From positions 1 to 64,000 of the forward strand of contig NZ_OY808997.1 in assembly GCF_963681195.1 (NCBI RefSeq): a stretch of 64,000 nt of DNA, given 5' to 3'. Below, one piece after another: positions 9,553 to 19,617 of this stretch. Numbering within the stretch: the first letter of the stretch is position 1; each line of letters opens with the position of its first letter. This DNA comes from Vibrio sp. 16. GTDB taxonomy: Bacteria; Pseudomonadota; Gammaproteobacteria; Enterobacterales; Vibrionaceae. The notes below the pieces were generated by a model. The model did not search any database, was not told the origin of the DNA, and saw only the letters and a program-made list of their open reading frames with translations. A program made the translations under genes and the position numbers.

Positions 9553-10056
9553 ATGTCAAACATTCCATTAAAACAATCAGGTGTACGTTGGCTGTGGTTA
9601 GCCATTGTGATCTTCTTTGCTGATATAGGTATCAAGTTGTTTGTGATGGACAACATGGGGTATGGCTGGGCAAACCGTATTGAGGTATTGCCTTTCTTTA
9701 ACCTGTTGTATGTTCACAACTACGGTGCGGCATTCAGCTTTCTGAGCGATCAGGCGGGCTGGCAACGTTGGTTGTTTACCGGTATTGCGTTTGTTGTAAC
9801 CGGTATGCTGACCTATTGGATGAGCAAGCTACCAAGCAAAGAAAAGTGGAACAACATAGCGTATGCGATGATTATTGGCGGAGCTGTGGGTAACGTGTTT
9901 GATCGTGTTGTGCATGGTTTTGTCGTGGACTACCTGGATTTCTTCTGGGGAGATTATCATTGGCCAGCTTTCAATTTGGCAGATACGACCATTTGTATTG
10001 GTGCTGCCATGATTATTCTTGATGGCTTTCGTAACAAAGAAGAAGCTAAAGCATAA
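9553..10056 (+). CDS. lspA: Lipoprotein signal peptidase (SPase II)
   Basis: A 167-residue inner-membrane aspartyl protease with four hydrophobic helices. It removes signal peptides from diacylated prolipoproteins. The conserved blocks are NYGAAFSFL (56-64), [18 protein letters not shown] (113-130) and FNLADTTIC (140-148). The catalytic aspartates correspond to D126 and D144. Likely clients in this window are BamD and the DUF2799 lipoprotein. The start is ATG with GGATAAG just upstream. It is followed by a hairpin and then fkpB. Confidence 0.96.
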   Translation: MSNIPLKQSGVRWLWLAIVIFFADIGIKLFVMDNMGYGWANRIEVLPFFNLLYVHNYGAAFSFLSDQAGWQRWLFTGIAFVVTGMLTYWMSKLPSKEKWNNIAYAMIIGGAVGNVFDRVVHGFVVDYLDFFWGDYHWPAFNLADTTICIGAAMIILDGFRNKEEAKA

Positions 10057-10079
10057 TTCGTGATTGAGCGAATAACCTT

Positions 10080-10115
10080 AAGCGCTGTCGGTTGATTCGG
10101 GCAGCGCTTTTCTTT
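10080..10115 (+). terminator. Hairpin after lspA
   Basis: AAGCGCTG (10080-10087) pairs with CAGCGCTT (10102-10109) across a 14-base loop and is followed by TTCTTT. It probably works as a partial terminator between lspA and fkpB. Confidence 0.65.
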
Positions 10116-10185
10116 ATGTTGAAGCGCTAATCGGTGTGCCTTTCTAGCATCGATAAAATAACTACAACGCCAAGGAAGCAGTAAC

Positions 10186-10617
10186 GTGACGACAATTGCC
10201 CAAGACTCCGCAGTAACTCTGCATTTTACTATCAAGATGAATGACGGCGCAGTGGCTGATAGCACTCATAATATGGGTAAGCCCGCTAAATTAGTTATCG
10301 GTGATGGCAGCCTCAGTGAAAACTTTGAACAATGTTTAATTGGCTTGAAGGCCGGTGACCAGAAAGTCATTGAGCTTAAAGCCGCAGACGCATTTGGTAT
10401 GCCAAACCCAGATAATATTCACTATATGGATCGTGCAAAGTTTGTTGGTGATGCTGAAGTGGAAGTCGGTACGATCATGGCCTTCTCTGGCCGTGATGGT
10501 ATGGAAATTCCTGGAATCATTACAGAAATCGCGGGAGACTCGGTGACGGTTGATTTCAACCACCCTCTTGCAGGGCAAGATGTGACTTTTGAAGTCGAGA
10601 TTTTGTCAGTAGAATAG
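10186..10617 (+). CDS. fkpB: FKBP-type peptidyl-prolyl isomerase (SlpA/FkpB type)
   Basis: A 143-residue cytoplasmic proline isomerase/chaperone of the SlyD-like FKBP group. It begins with a FKBP strand ([18 protein letters not shown]). The IF (insert-in-flap) domain is at about 70-120, and the FKBP fold resumes with [18 protein letters not shown], a hallmark of SlyD/SlpA proteins. It lacks the histidine-rich metal tail of SlyD, which points to SlpA/FkpB. The start is GTG at 10186 with AAGGAAG upstream. It lies between lspA and ispH, as in E. coli (lspA-fkpB-ispH). Confidence 0.93.
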   Translation: MTTIAQDSAVTLHFTIKMNDGAVADSTHNMGKPAKLVIGDGSLSENFEQCLIGLKAGDQKVIELKAADAFGMPNPDNIHYMDRAKFVGDAEVEVGTIMAFSGRDGMEIPGIITEIAGDSVTVDFNHPLAGQDVTFEVEILSVE

Positions 10618-10643
10618 CGAGCCAGAGCGAAAACATAAACATC

Positions 10644-11609
10644 ATGAGCAATGAAATGAAAATCCTTTTAGCAAACCCACGCGGTTTTTGTGCCGGTGTT
10701 GATCGAGCGATCAGTATCGTTGAGCGTGCGTTAGAAATGTATCAGCCACCGATTTATGTACGCCACGAAGTCGTGCATAACCGCTTCGTTGTCGAGGGGC
10801 TTAAACAGCGTGGGGCAATCTTTGTCGAAGAGCTGCATGAAGTGCCGGACGATAACATTGTCATTTTCTCTGCTCATGGTGTGTCTCAAGCTGTACGCAA
10901 AGAAGCGAAAGAGCGTGACTTAACCGTCTTTGATGCGACTTGTCCTCTTGTGACCAAAGTTCATATGGAAGTGGCTCGCGCGAGTCGTAAGCATATGGAG
11001 GTTGTGTTGATTGGTCACGCAGGGCACCCAGAAGTTGAAGGAACGATGGGGCAGTATGCTAGTGACCAAGGCGGCATGTATCTGGTTGAGACACCCGCTG
11101 ACGTCGTAGGGTTGAAAGACAAAGTGAAAGACCCAAGCAACCTCCATTATGTAAGCCAAACCACACTATCTGTAGATGAAACGGCTGATGTGATTGAAGA
11201 GCTGCGCCGAGTATTTCCAGAGATTCAAGGGCCGCGTAAAGACGACATTTGTTACGCGACACAAAACCGTCAAGATGCGGTGCGTGAAATGGCGACAGAT
11301 GTTGACGTAGTGATTGTTGTTGGGTCGAAAAACTCATCAAACTCAACACGTTTGAAAGAGCTAGCAGAAAAGCTGGGAACACCAGGTTACTTGACTGACT
11401 GCCCAGAAGATATCAAACCTGAGTGGTTCGAAGGTAAAGTGAAAGTTGGCGTAACCGCCGGCGCATCTGCACCTGAAGAGCTCGTGAATCAAATCCTTGA
11501 ACGCATCAAAGATTTGGTTGGCACCCGTTCTGTTGAAGAAATCCAAGGCCGTGAAGAGAACATGTTCTTTGAAGTGCCTAAAGAGCTACAAATTAAGCAA
11601 GTCGACTAG
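10644..11609 (+). CDS. ispH: HMBPP reductase IspH (LytB)
   Basis: The last enzyme of the non-mevalonate isoprenoid pathway, 321 residues. It reduces HMBPP to IPP and DMAPP with an iron-sulfur cluster. The three cluster cysteines are C16 ([13 protein letters not shown]), about C100 ([11 protein letters not shown]) and about C203 (CYATQNRQ). The conserved EVVHN histidine and TQTTLS motifs are also present. It probably depends on iron-sulfur assembly by the isc genes further along the window. It is the last gene of the lspA-fkpB-ispH group and is followed by a strong terminator. Confidence 0.97.
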   Translation: MSNEMKILLANPRGFCAGVDRAISIVERALEMYQPPIYVRHEVVHNRFVVEGLKQRGAIFVEELHEVPDDNIVIFSAHGVSQAVRKEAKERDLTVFDATCPLVTKVHMEVARASRKHMEVVLIGHAGHPEVEGTMGQYASDQGGMYLVETPADVVGLKDKVKDPSNLHYVSQTTLSVDETADVIEELRRVFPEIQGPRKDDICYATQNRQDAVREMATDVDVVIVVGSKNSSNSTRLKELAEKLGTPGYLTDCPEDIKPEWFEGKVKVGVTAGASAPEELVNQILERIKDLVGTRSVEEIQGREENMFFEVPKELQIKQVD

Positions 11610-11628
11610 GTTTGCATTAAAACCCAAC

Positions 11629-11656
11629 AAGCCAGCGTTTATCGCTGGCTTTTTTG
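11629..11656 (+). terminator. Terminator of ispH
   Basis: AAGCCAGCG (11629-11637) pairs with CGCTGGCTT (11643-11651) and is followed by TTTTT. Confidence 0.9.
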
Positions 11657-11675
11657 GTTTTGTCTCTCTAAAGAC

Positions 11676-11695
11676 AAGGCTCCCGAAGGAGCCTT
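11676..11695 (-). terminator. Probable terminator of cstA
   Basis: AAGGCTCC-CGAA-GGAGCCTT lies 27 bp beyond the cstA stop. The T-tract on the minus strand is interrupted (TTGTCTTT). Confidence 0.6.
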
Positions 11696-11722
11696 AAATG
11701 TTTGCAAGCGAAGTGCATTAGC

Positions 11723-13207
11723 TTAGGCAGTTTCTGTGACTGCTTGTGGTTTCTCTTCATCAGCTAAGTCAGTTTCACCTTTACCTTTCGAGGTTTTGAT
11801 GACGTATGCTGCGATAGCGATGGCGAAGAGGATGCCAGAGACTGTTGATACCTGAATCGGTAGACCAAAGCCTAGTGTGCTGTTGTTAAGGATGAACGTT
11901 GCACATACCGTTGTCATGAATAGAGCCGGAACGGTTGTAATCCAGTGCATTTTGTTGTGACGAAGTAAGTAAGCAGAAGCGGTCCAAAGCATCATAACGG
12001 CCGTTGATTGGTTTGCGAAGCCGAAGTAGCGCCAGATAATACCGAAATCAACTTGAGTCAAAATACCACCAATGACAAACAGTGGAACGGCCATCATTAG
12101 GCGATTACGCAGCGCTTTTTGGTCAACGTTAAAGTACTCAGCTAGGATTAAGCGGCTAGAGCGGAACGCAGTGTCACCCGATGTAATAGGAAGAATGACC
12201 ACACCTAGGAAAGCAATCACACCACCAAACACACCCAGTAAGCCAAATGAAGCGCTGTAGACGACATTACCAGGACCACCATTTTTCACGGCTTCAGATA
12301 GTGCATCTAGGTTACCGAAGAACGATAGGGCAATCGCACACCAGATAAGAGCAATCACGCCTTCACCGATCATTGCGCCATAGAATACGAAGCGACCGTT
12401 CTTCTCATTTTCCATACAGCGAGCCATCAGTGGAGATTGCGTCGCATGGAAGCCAGAAATCGCGCCACAAGCAATGGTGATAAATAGTGCTGGCCACAGA
12501 GGCATATCGTTCGGGTTAAGGTTTGTAAACATATCGCTGACTTGGAAGTCGCCCATCACAGTATGCTCGCTCGAGAAAGCGACCGCAGTCATCAAGCCAA
12601 CAGACATGAAAATGAGAAGTGCACCAAACAGTGGGTAGAAGCGGCCAATGATCTTGTCGACAGGAACAATCGTCGCGATGATGTAGTAAGCAAAGATAGC
12701 AACAACCATAGTCGTCATGCTAACGCTTAGGCTGGTTTGATCATTGATAAGGTTTGTGATCATACCCGCTGGAGCAGAAACGAAAACAACACCAACAAGC
12801 AGTAGGAGGACAATGGCAAAAATGTTCATAAAGTGTTTTGCGCCATTACCTAAGTAGCGACCAGTGATAGTTGGGACTGAAGCGCCGCCATTACGTACGG
12901 ACAACATCCCTGAGAAGTAGTCATGAACTGCGCCAGCGAAAATACAGCCAATCACAATCCAAAGCATGGCAGCAGGGCCGTATAATGCGCCCATGATAGG
13001 ACCAAAGATTGGACCAACCCCTGCGATGTTCAGCAACTGGACAAGGTAAACCTTTTTGGTCGACATTGGTACATAGTCCACACCATCCGTTTTCGTATGA
13101 GCGGGTGTCTGGCGTTTTTCGTTGATGCCAAACACTTTCTCAACGAAAGCTCCGTAAATAAAGTAGCCGCCAATCAATGCCGCCACACAGGTCAAAAACC
13201 ACAACAT
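11723..13207 (-). CDS. cstA: CstA-family transporter (pyruvate/peptide uptake)
   Basis: A 494-residue polytopic membrane protein of the carbon-starvation CstA family (PF02554, plus the C-terminal CstA_5TM part). Visible family blocks are VDYVPMSTKKVYLVQLLNIAGVGPIFGPIMGALYG read in pieces, GAVHDYFSGMLSVRNGG, and SGFHATQSPLMARC near residue 255. E. coli CstA and BtsT, which import peptides and/or pyruvate, are about 700 residues. This is the shorter Vibrio form and should not be read as truncated. The start ATG follows AAGGAG. Upstream lies a striking array of BtsR-like half-sites, and the BtsS/BtsR-like pair lies about 3.5 kb away. Pyruvate-responsive control is therefore likely. Confidence 0.9.
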   Translation of the reverse strand: MLWFLTCVAALIGGYFIYGAFVEKVFGINEKRQTPAHTKTDGVDYVPMSTKKVYLVQLLNIAGVGPIFGPIMGALYGPAAMLWIVIGCIFAGAVHDYFSGMLSVRNGGASVPTITGRYLGNGAKHFMNIFAIVLLLLVGVVFVSAPAGMITNLINDQTSLSVSMTTMVVAIFAYYIIATIVPVDKIIGRFYPLFGALLIFMSVGLMTAVAFSSEHTVMGDFQVSDMFTNLNPNDMPLWPALFITIACGAISGFHATQSPLMARCMENEKNGRFVFYGAMIGEGVIALIWCAIALSFFGNLDALSEAVKNGGPGNVVYSASFGLLGVFGGVIAFLGVVILPITSGDTAFRSSRLILAEYFNVDQKALRNRLMMAVPLFVIGGILTQVDFGIIWRYFGFANQSTAVMMLWTASAYLLRHNKMHWITTVPALFMTTVCATFILNNSTLGFGLPIQVSTVSGILFAIAIAAYVIKTSKGKGETDLADEEKPQAVTETA

Positions 13208-13241
13208 AACACTTGCTCCTTAGTATTTAAGCTCACGATGC

Positions 13242-13270
13242 ATATTACGGAAGGATTAAGAAAGAAACAT
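13242..13270 (-). promoter_or_regulatory. Candidate cstA promoter
   Basis: On the minus strand a -10-like TAATAT (plus 13242-13247) has only a poor -35 (about 13265-13270). That is typical of an activator-dependent promoter. The nearest operator half-site (13283-13290) would then be centred near -52. Confidence 0.4.
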
Positions 13271-13282
13271 TCGCTTATGAAG

Positions 13283-13370
13283 TGAGTGGTCGTATCCAGA
13301 ATTGAACGGTATCGACGTCAGTTAAGTGGTTTTCATCGTTCGTAAGTGGCAATTTTGGGTGTTTAGTGGT
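13283..13370. promoter_or_regulatory. Five 20-bp-phased BtsR-like (LytTR) half-sites
   Basis: Five octamers lie at exact 20-bp steps: TGAGTGGT (13283), TGAACGGT (13303), TAAGTGGT (13323), TAAGTGGC (13343) and TTAGTGGT (13363). Read on the minus strand the consensus is ACCACTTA. The E. coli BtsR (YehT) half-site is known as ACC[G/A]CT[C/T]A, used as a pair with a 13-bp gap (21-bp period). Here the gap is 12 bp and there are five units. The array lies 76-163 bp upstream of cstA and 39 bp upstream of the divergent lipoprotein gene, so it could affect both. Confidence 0.75.
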
Positions 13371-13408
13371 TTAGTTAAATAAGAATCCAAGAAAATGAAG
13401 AAAAAACA

Positions 13409-13750
13409 ATGAGAAAACTGATCATCGGCTTACTCTCCATCCTACTGGCAGCGTGCTCGGCCTCGCCAGAAGAGCTTGCCCAACAAGGGGATTGGTATCA
13501 AATTGGTTATCAAGATGGTGTGGCAGGTCACACTCAGCGCTCCGTCAAGAACCTCTCCCGTCTTGGTTCTGCCAAATATGGGGAATATGAACAAGGGTAT
13601 ATGGATGGAGTGAACGAATACTGTAACCCTAATTTTGCTTACCAGATTGGCTTATCTGGTCAATACTACGAAGGGGTCTGCGAAGGGACTCAATATGGGC
13701 AGAAATTCCGTATGGAATGGCAACGGGGTTGGAACGACTTCAACCAATAG
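13409..13750 (+). CDS. DUF2799 lipoprotein
   Basis: A 113-residue predicted lipoprotein of unknown function. The signal sequence is MRKLIIGLLSILLAACSAS, with lipobox LAAC and lipidation at C16; residue +2 is S, which fits outer-membrane sorting. The mature part fits DUF2799 (PF10973): two repeats of a GYQDGxxG / GYxDGVxxYC type (residues 32-41 and 70-79), then an AYQIGLSGQYYEGVC block. The family is common in Vibrio and other proteobacteria, and its function is not known. The gene is divergent from cstA and its promoter region abuts the LytTR repeat array. It converges on murQ. Confidence 0.82.
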   Translation: MRKLIIGLLSILLAACSASPEELAQQGDWYQIGYQDGVAGHTQRSVKNLSRLGSAKYGEYEQGYMDGVNEYCNPNFAYQIGLSGQYYEGVCEGTQYGQKFRMEWQRGWNDFNQ

Positions 13751-13758
13751 TTGGGATT

Positions 13759-13779
13759 AAGGGAGAGAGGCTCTCCCTT
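13759..13779. terminator. Convergent terminator lipoprotein / murQ
   Basis: AAGGGAGAG (13759-13767), a 3-base loop, then CTCTCCCTT (13771-13779). It lies between two convergent genes. Confidence 0.7.
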
Positions 13780-13788
13780 TCGACTGAA

Positions 13789-15842
<2,054 letters not shown>

Positions 15843-15942
15843 ACCCAAATTTTACTACGCCTGACAGAGATTCCATTGTAAACAGAGAATAATCCTAATA
15901 CTCTCGGCAGCATAGCGAAAATTCAGTTTGGCTGGAGCAATT

Positions 15943-16929
15943 ATGGGACCATTATGGCTGGATGTGGAAGGCTGTGAGCTAACCGCAGAAGATAAAGAAA
16001 TTCTAGAGCACCCGACGGTTGGTGGCGTGATCCTTTTTTCACGTAATTATCATGATAATCAACAACTCTTGGCACTCAATCAGTCCATTCGCCGAGCGGC
16101 AAAACGTCCTATCTTAATCGGTGTTGATCAAGAAGGGGGCCGTGTACAACGTTTTCGTGAGGGCTTTACGATCATTCCTGCAGCGCAAGAGTTTGCAAAG
16201 CGAGCCGATGGAGAGGTGCTCGCCCGACAAGCTGGCTGGCTGATGGCGGCAGAGCTGATTGCTCACGATATTGATCTGAGCTTCGCACCTGTGTTGGATA
16301 AAGGGCATCAATGTAAGGCGATCGGTAACCGAGCGTTTGGCGATGATGTTGAGTCGATAGTACGTCATAGCACTGCGTATATGCAGGGGATGAAGTCAGT
16401 TGGAATGGCAACCACGGGTAAGCATTTTCCTGGTCATGGTGGTGTGGTGGCAGATTCTCATTTGGAGACTCCGTACGATCAACGTGACACAATTTTTCAT
16501 GTTGATATGCAGGTATTTAAGGCTCAAATCGACAGTGGCATCTTAGACGCAATGATGCCCGCGCATGTGATTTACCCCCATTATGACGATCAACCTGCTA
16601 GCGGCTCTGCGTATTGGTTGCAGCAAGTACTGCGAGAGCAACTTGGCTTTAAAGGCATTGTTTTTTCTGATGATCTCTCTATGGAAGGCGCTGCGATCAT
16701 GGGCGGTCCAGCCGAGCGAGCTCACCAAGCAATGGTGGCTGGATGCGATATGATTCTGGTGTGCAACAATCGAGAGGCGCAGGTAGAGGTGTTAGATAAC
16801 CTGCCGATTATGGAAACGCCGGGAGCCGAGGTACTGCTCAAGCAGCAAAGTTTTACCTTGTCGCAGGTTCAATCCAGTGACGAGTGGAAGCAAGCATCAG
16901 AAGCGATGAAACGCATTACTGAGCAATAA
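15943..16929 (+). CDS. nagZ: Beta-N-acetylglucosaminidase NagZ
   Basis: A 328-residue cytoplasmic glycoside hydrolase family 3 enzyme. It removes GlcNAc from anhydro-muropeptides. The family motifs are [19 protein letters not shown] (about residue 161, carrying the acid/base histidine of NagZ loops) and [11 protein letters not shown], with the nucleophile aspartate near residue 242. Protein similarity begins at [13 protein letters not shown] lies 5 bp before that ATG (15943), so the upstream TTG at 15928 is not needed. NagZ makes substrate for AnmK and MurQ next door, and in many bacteria its product signals AmpC induction. Confidence 0.96.
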   Translation: MGPLWLDVEGCELTAEDKEILEHPTVGGVILFSRNYHDNQQLLALNQSIRRAAKRPILIGVDQEGGRVQRFREGFTIIPAAQEFAKRADGEVLARQAGWLMAAELIAHDIDLSFAPVLDKGHQCKAIGNRAFGDDVESIVRHSTAYMQGMKSVGMATTGKHFPGHGGVVADSHLETPYDQRDTIFHVDMQVFKAQIDSGILDAMMPAHVIYPHYDDQPASGSAYWLQQVLREQLGFKGIVFSDDLSMEGAAIMGGPAERAHQAMVAGCDMILVCNNREAQVEVLDNLPIMETPGAEVLLKQQSFTLSQVQSSDEWKQASEAMKRITEQ

Positions 16930-16930
16930 A

Positions 16931-16961
16931 AAACAGCCACATTGAGTGGCTGTTTTTTTTT
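16931..16961. terminator. Bidirectional terminator nagZ / btsR-like
   Basis: ACAGCCAC (16933-16940) pairs with GTGGCTGT (16946-16953). T9 follows on the plus strand and an A-run precedes it. Confidence 0.88.
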
Positions 16962-16975
16962 AAGAAGTTCAGGGC

Positions 16976-17695
16976 TTAATGGAAGCCCAATAATTCTTTG
17001 AGGCTTTTGAGGTATCGGCGACTCACGGGCAACGGGTGATCGCTGGTGGTGACAATCTCAGCAAGTCCATTTTCTAATAGTTTTATCTCTTTAATCGCTT
17101 GGACATTGATTAAGAATTGTCGATGGCAGCGCACTAAGTTGGTTTTTTCTTCCAGTACTTTTAGTGTCAGCTGAGAGGTCGCCTTTTGCTGCGCCGTTTG
17201 CACATGTACGCCACTAATATCGCTGTAGGCGAACTCGACTTCTTTGGTCGGGATGATCACGATACGATTCAAACCAATACACGGGATTTGATCCAAACAT
17301 TGTGGAGAGACGGCGCTGATTTGCTCTAACGTATTTTGCTGAGATTTGAGCAAGCGACGCACGGTTTTGTCTAGGCGTTGGGTATCCACAGGTTTGAGCA
17401 GGTAGTCAAAGGCGTTATCTTCGAATGCTTGAATAGCGAACTCGTCATACGCAGTGACAAATACCACTTTGGGCATAGTATCTGGATCTAGCATTCCAAG
17501 CAGTTCAATGCCCGTAATTTGCGGCATTTGAATATCAAGGAACACCACATCTGGCTTGAGTTGGTTGATAAATTTTAGCCCTTCAATGGCATTGCTGGCT
17601 TGGGCTATGACTTCAATTTTTCCGGTCTCTTCCAAGAGTTCTGTTAACTCTTCACGAGCAAACAATTCGTCATCAATGACTACTGCAGATAGCAT
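16976..17695 (-). CDS. btsR: LytTR response regulator, BtsR-like
   Basis: A 239-residue response regulator. Receiver residues 1-120 have the acidic pair D8/D9, phospho-acceptor D54 (VVFLDIQMP) and K101 (YLLKPVD). The C-terminal LytTR DNA-binding domain (about 135-239) ends VSRRYLKSLKELLG. Length and domain order match E. coli BtsR (YehT), which with BtsS responds to pyruvate and turns on the CstA-family gene btsT. The gene is 9 bp after the kinase gene. The probable target cstA lies 3.8 kb away, with an array of BtsR-type half-sites. The assignment is by similarity plus context; PyrR/YpdB-like relatives are the alternative. Confidence 0.8.
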   Translation of the reverse strand: MLSAVVIDDELFAREELTELLEETGKIEVIAQASNAIEGLKFINQLKPDVVFLDIQMPQITGIELLGMLDPDTMPKVVFVTAYDEFAIQAFEDNAFDYLLKPVDTQRLDKTVRRLLKSQQNTLEQISAVSPQCLDQIPCIGLNRIVIIPTKEVEFAYSDISGVHVQTAQQKATSQLTLKVLEEKTNLVRCHRQFLINVQAIKEIKLLENGLAEIVTTSDHPLPVSRRYLKSLKELLGFH

Positions 17696-17704
17696 GCGTG
17701 TACC

Positions 17705-19381
17705 TTAATACGTGTTTTCATCGGGAATGATAAAGCTCATTCGGGTCGATTGGTTCGCTTCAACTTCAATTGTGAGAGCCGCCGCACGTCCAAATTTATT
17801 GGTAAGACGTTTATCAACAATTTGCATCCCTAGTCCAACGTGCTCGTCATGGGGAGGACGATAGCTCCCCGCATTATCCTCGACTGTGATCTGAACGCCG
17901 TGTTCTTTCTGTTGGCTATAAATTTTGATTTGGCCACCTTCAAGTAGATGGGAAATACCATGTTTAATGGCATTTTCGACCAGAGGCTGCAATGTGAAGG
18001 TGGGCAGTTTACGTTGCAGCAGGTTTTTATCAATATCGATTTCAACTTCTAGTCGATCGGTGAAGCGTGCTTTTTCTATCGTCAGGTAAGCATTCACATG
18101 CGCCAACTCTTCTTCTAGCGTTACCGTCTCGATGCTTTGTTTCAAATTACTGCGAAAGAACTGAGACAAATGTTGGATGAGCTCACGTGCTTTGTTGGGA
18201 TCTCGCCTGACGACGGCACTGATGGTGTTCAATGCATTAAATAAGAAATGTGGGTTAACCTGAGCATGCAATAACTTAATTTCGGCTTGAGCAAGTAAGG
18301 TTCGTTTTTGTTGATAGTCACCAAACAAGATCTGGCTCGACAGGAGTTGGGCGATACCTTCAGCCATCGACATATTGATGGTCGAGAAGAGTTTACGTTT
18401 AGGCTCATAAAGCTTAATCGTGCCGATGACTTTGTCACCCGCTCGCAGCGGAATAATCAATGCAGAGCCTAGTTTGCAGTCTGGATTGAGTGAACATTGG
18501 TAAGGCTTTTCTTTTCCATCAAGGTAGATAATGTCATTTTGGCCAATTGCATCTAAAGTGCTTTGTGATGAGATGGGGGTTTCGGGTTTGTGGTGATCAT
18601 CGCCAATGCCGACAAAAGCCAGAATTTTTTGGTCATCAGTGATTGAGACGGCGCCGACATTGGTCTCTTCATAAATGATTCGAGCGATTTTTTCGGCGTT
18701 TTGACTGTTGAACCCAGAAGCGAGTATGCCGACGGATCGCTCTGCAATATTTAATGCTCGGCGTGAGAAGGTGGCGGAGTATTCTTCAAAAATGGTTTTT
18801 CGATCCAGAAGGATACTCATAAACAGCGCTGCACCAACGGAGTTGGCGATGATCATTGGCGCTGCAATGGCGGAGACCAAGTCATAGGCTTGGATAAAGG
18901 GTTTGGCGACGATCAAGATGATCACCATTTGTACGATCTCGGCCACTAGAGTTACAGCAAACACGACGCTGGGGTTAAACAGTTGGTCGCTTTTTCCTTT
19001 GCGCACAAAGTAGGTATGGAGTAATCCGCCAATCAGCCCTTCAGCTGTGGTCGATATGGTGCACGCCAAGTCGGTGAAGCCACCGAGCGTGTAACGATGG
19101 ATGCCTCCGGTTAAGCCGACAAAAAATCCCACCACTGGACCGCCGAATAACCCGCCCATCACGGCACCGATCGCCCTTGTATTGGCGATAGCATCGTTGA
19201 TCTGCAATCCAAAGTAAGTGCCCATCACGCAAAATAGTGAAAACAACACATAAACCGTGACTTTGTGCGACAGTCGGTTGGAAATGGTAAACAGTGGCAG
19301 AAAAATGGGTGTCTTACTCAGCATGTAGGCAAGAACAAGGTAGACACACATCTGCTGAAGCAGGGAGAGAATTAAGTCCAT
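17705..19381 (-). CDS. btsS: LytS-type sensor kinase, BtsS-like
   Basis: A 558-residue inner-membrane histidine kinase. Residues 1-175 are the 5TM-5TMR_LYT sensor with TRAIGAVMGGLFGGPVVGFFVG and GGIHRYTLGGFTD blocks. A GAF domain follows (about 220-345). The His_kinase domain has AQVNPHFLFNALNTI with the phospho-histidine at about 378, then a HATPase domain with PLVENAIKHG and GLGMQIVDKRL. E. coli BtsS (YehU) has this layout and is a high-affinity pyruvate sensor. The operon with the LytTR regulator has a 9-bp gap. The name is inferred; LytS-like YpdA is the other candidate. Confidence 0.8.
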   Translation of the reverse strand: MDLILSLLQQMCVYLVLAYMLSKTPIFLPLFTISNRLSHKVTVYVLFSLFCVMGTYFGLQINDAIANTRAIGAVMGGLFGGPVVGFFVGLTGGIHRYTLGGFTDLACTISTTAEGLIGGLLHTYFVRKGKSDQLFNPSVVFAVTLVAEIVQMVIILIVAKPFIQAYDLVSAIAAPMIIANSVGAALFMSILLDRKTIFEEYSATFSRRALNIAERSVGILASGFNSQNAEKIARIIYEETNVGAVSITDDQKILAFVGIGDDHHKPETPISSQSTLDAIGQNDIIYLDGKEKPYQCSLNPDCKLGSALIIPLRAGDKVIGTIKLYEPKRKLFSTINMSMAEGIAQLLSSQILFGDYQQKRTLLAQAEIKLLHAQVNPHFLFNALNTISAVVRRDPNKARELIQHLSQFFRSNLKQSIETVTLEEELAHVNAYLTIEKARFTDRLEVEIDIDKNLLQRKLPTFTLQPLVENAIKHGISHLLEGGQIKIYSQQKEHGVQITVEDNAGSYRPPHDEHVGLGMQIVDKRLTNKFGRAAALTIEVEANQSTRMSFIIPDENTY

Positions 19382-19468
19382 AACTTTTTCAGTTGTTGGT
19401 TTTCAACTATTTTAGAGAACTTTCCCTACAGAAAGTATGTTTGACTCGCGATTTTTATCTTTAGATGT

Positions 19469-19522
19469 AAAAAACACCATGTGTAAATTAAGATTTACAC
19501 ATGGTGTTTTTTTAAGTTTACG
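19469..19522. promoter_or_regulatory. TyrR operator in a 44-bp perfect palindrome, plus weak box
   Basis: The arms 19469-19488 and 19493-19512 are perfect 20-bp inverted repeats. At the centre TGTAAA-N6-TTTACA (19482-19499) is a perfect match to the TyrR box. TGTTTT-N6-TTTACG (19505-19522) is a weaker second box, placed just before the aroF -35. The strong-weak pairing is typical of TyrR-repressed promoters. The long arms with flanking A/T runs could also form a terminator-like RNA hairpin. Confidence 0.8.
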
Positions 19523-19523
19523 G

Positions 19524-19551
19524 TTGAAATCTAAATTTAGCCTGTTATTGT
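19524..19551 (+). promoter_or_regulatory. aroF promoter
   Basis: TTGAAA (19524-19529), 16 bp, TATTGT (19546-19551). It sits directly downstream of the TyrR boxes, so bound TyrR would overlap the -35. Confidence 0.6.
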
Positions 19552-19617
19552 GTCGTTATTCCTCGCTCAATATGAAAGGATAATTGAGTGTAAAATTAAA
19601 TGTACAGGCTTAAAGTT

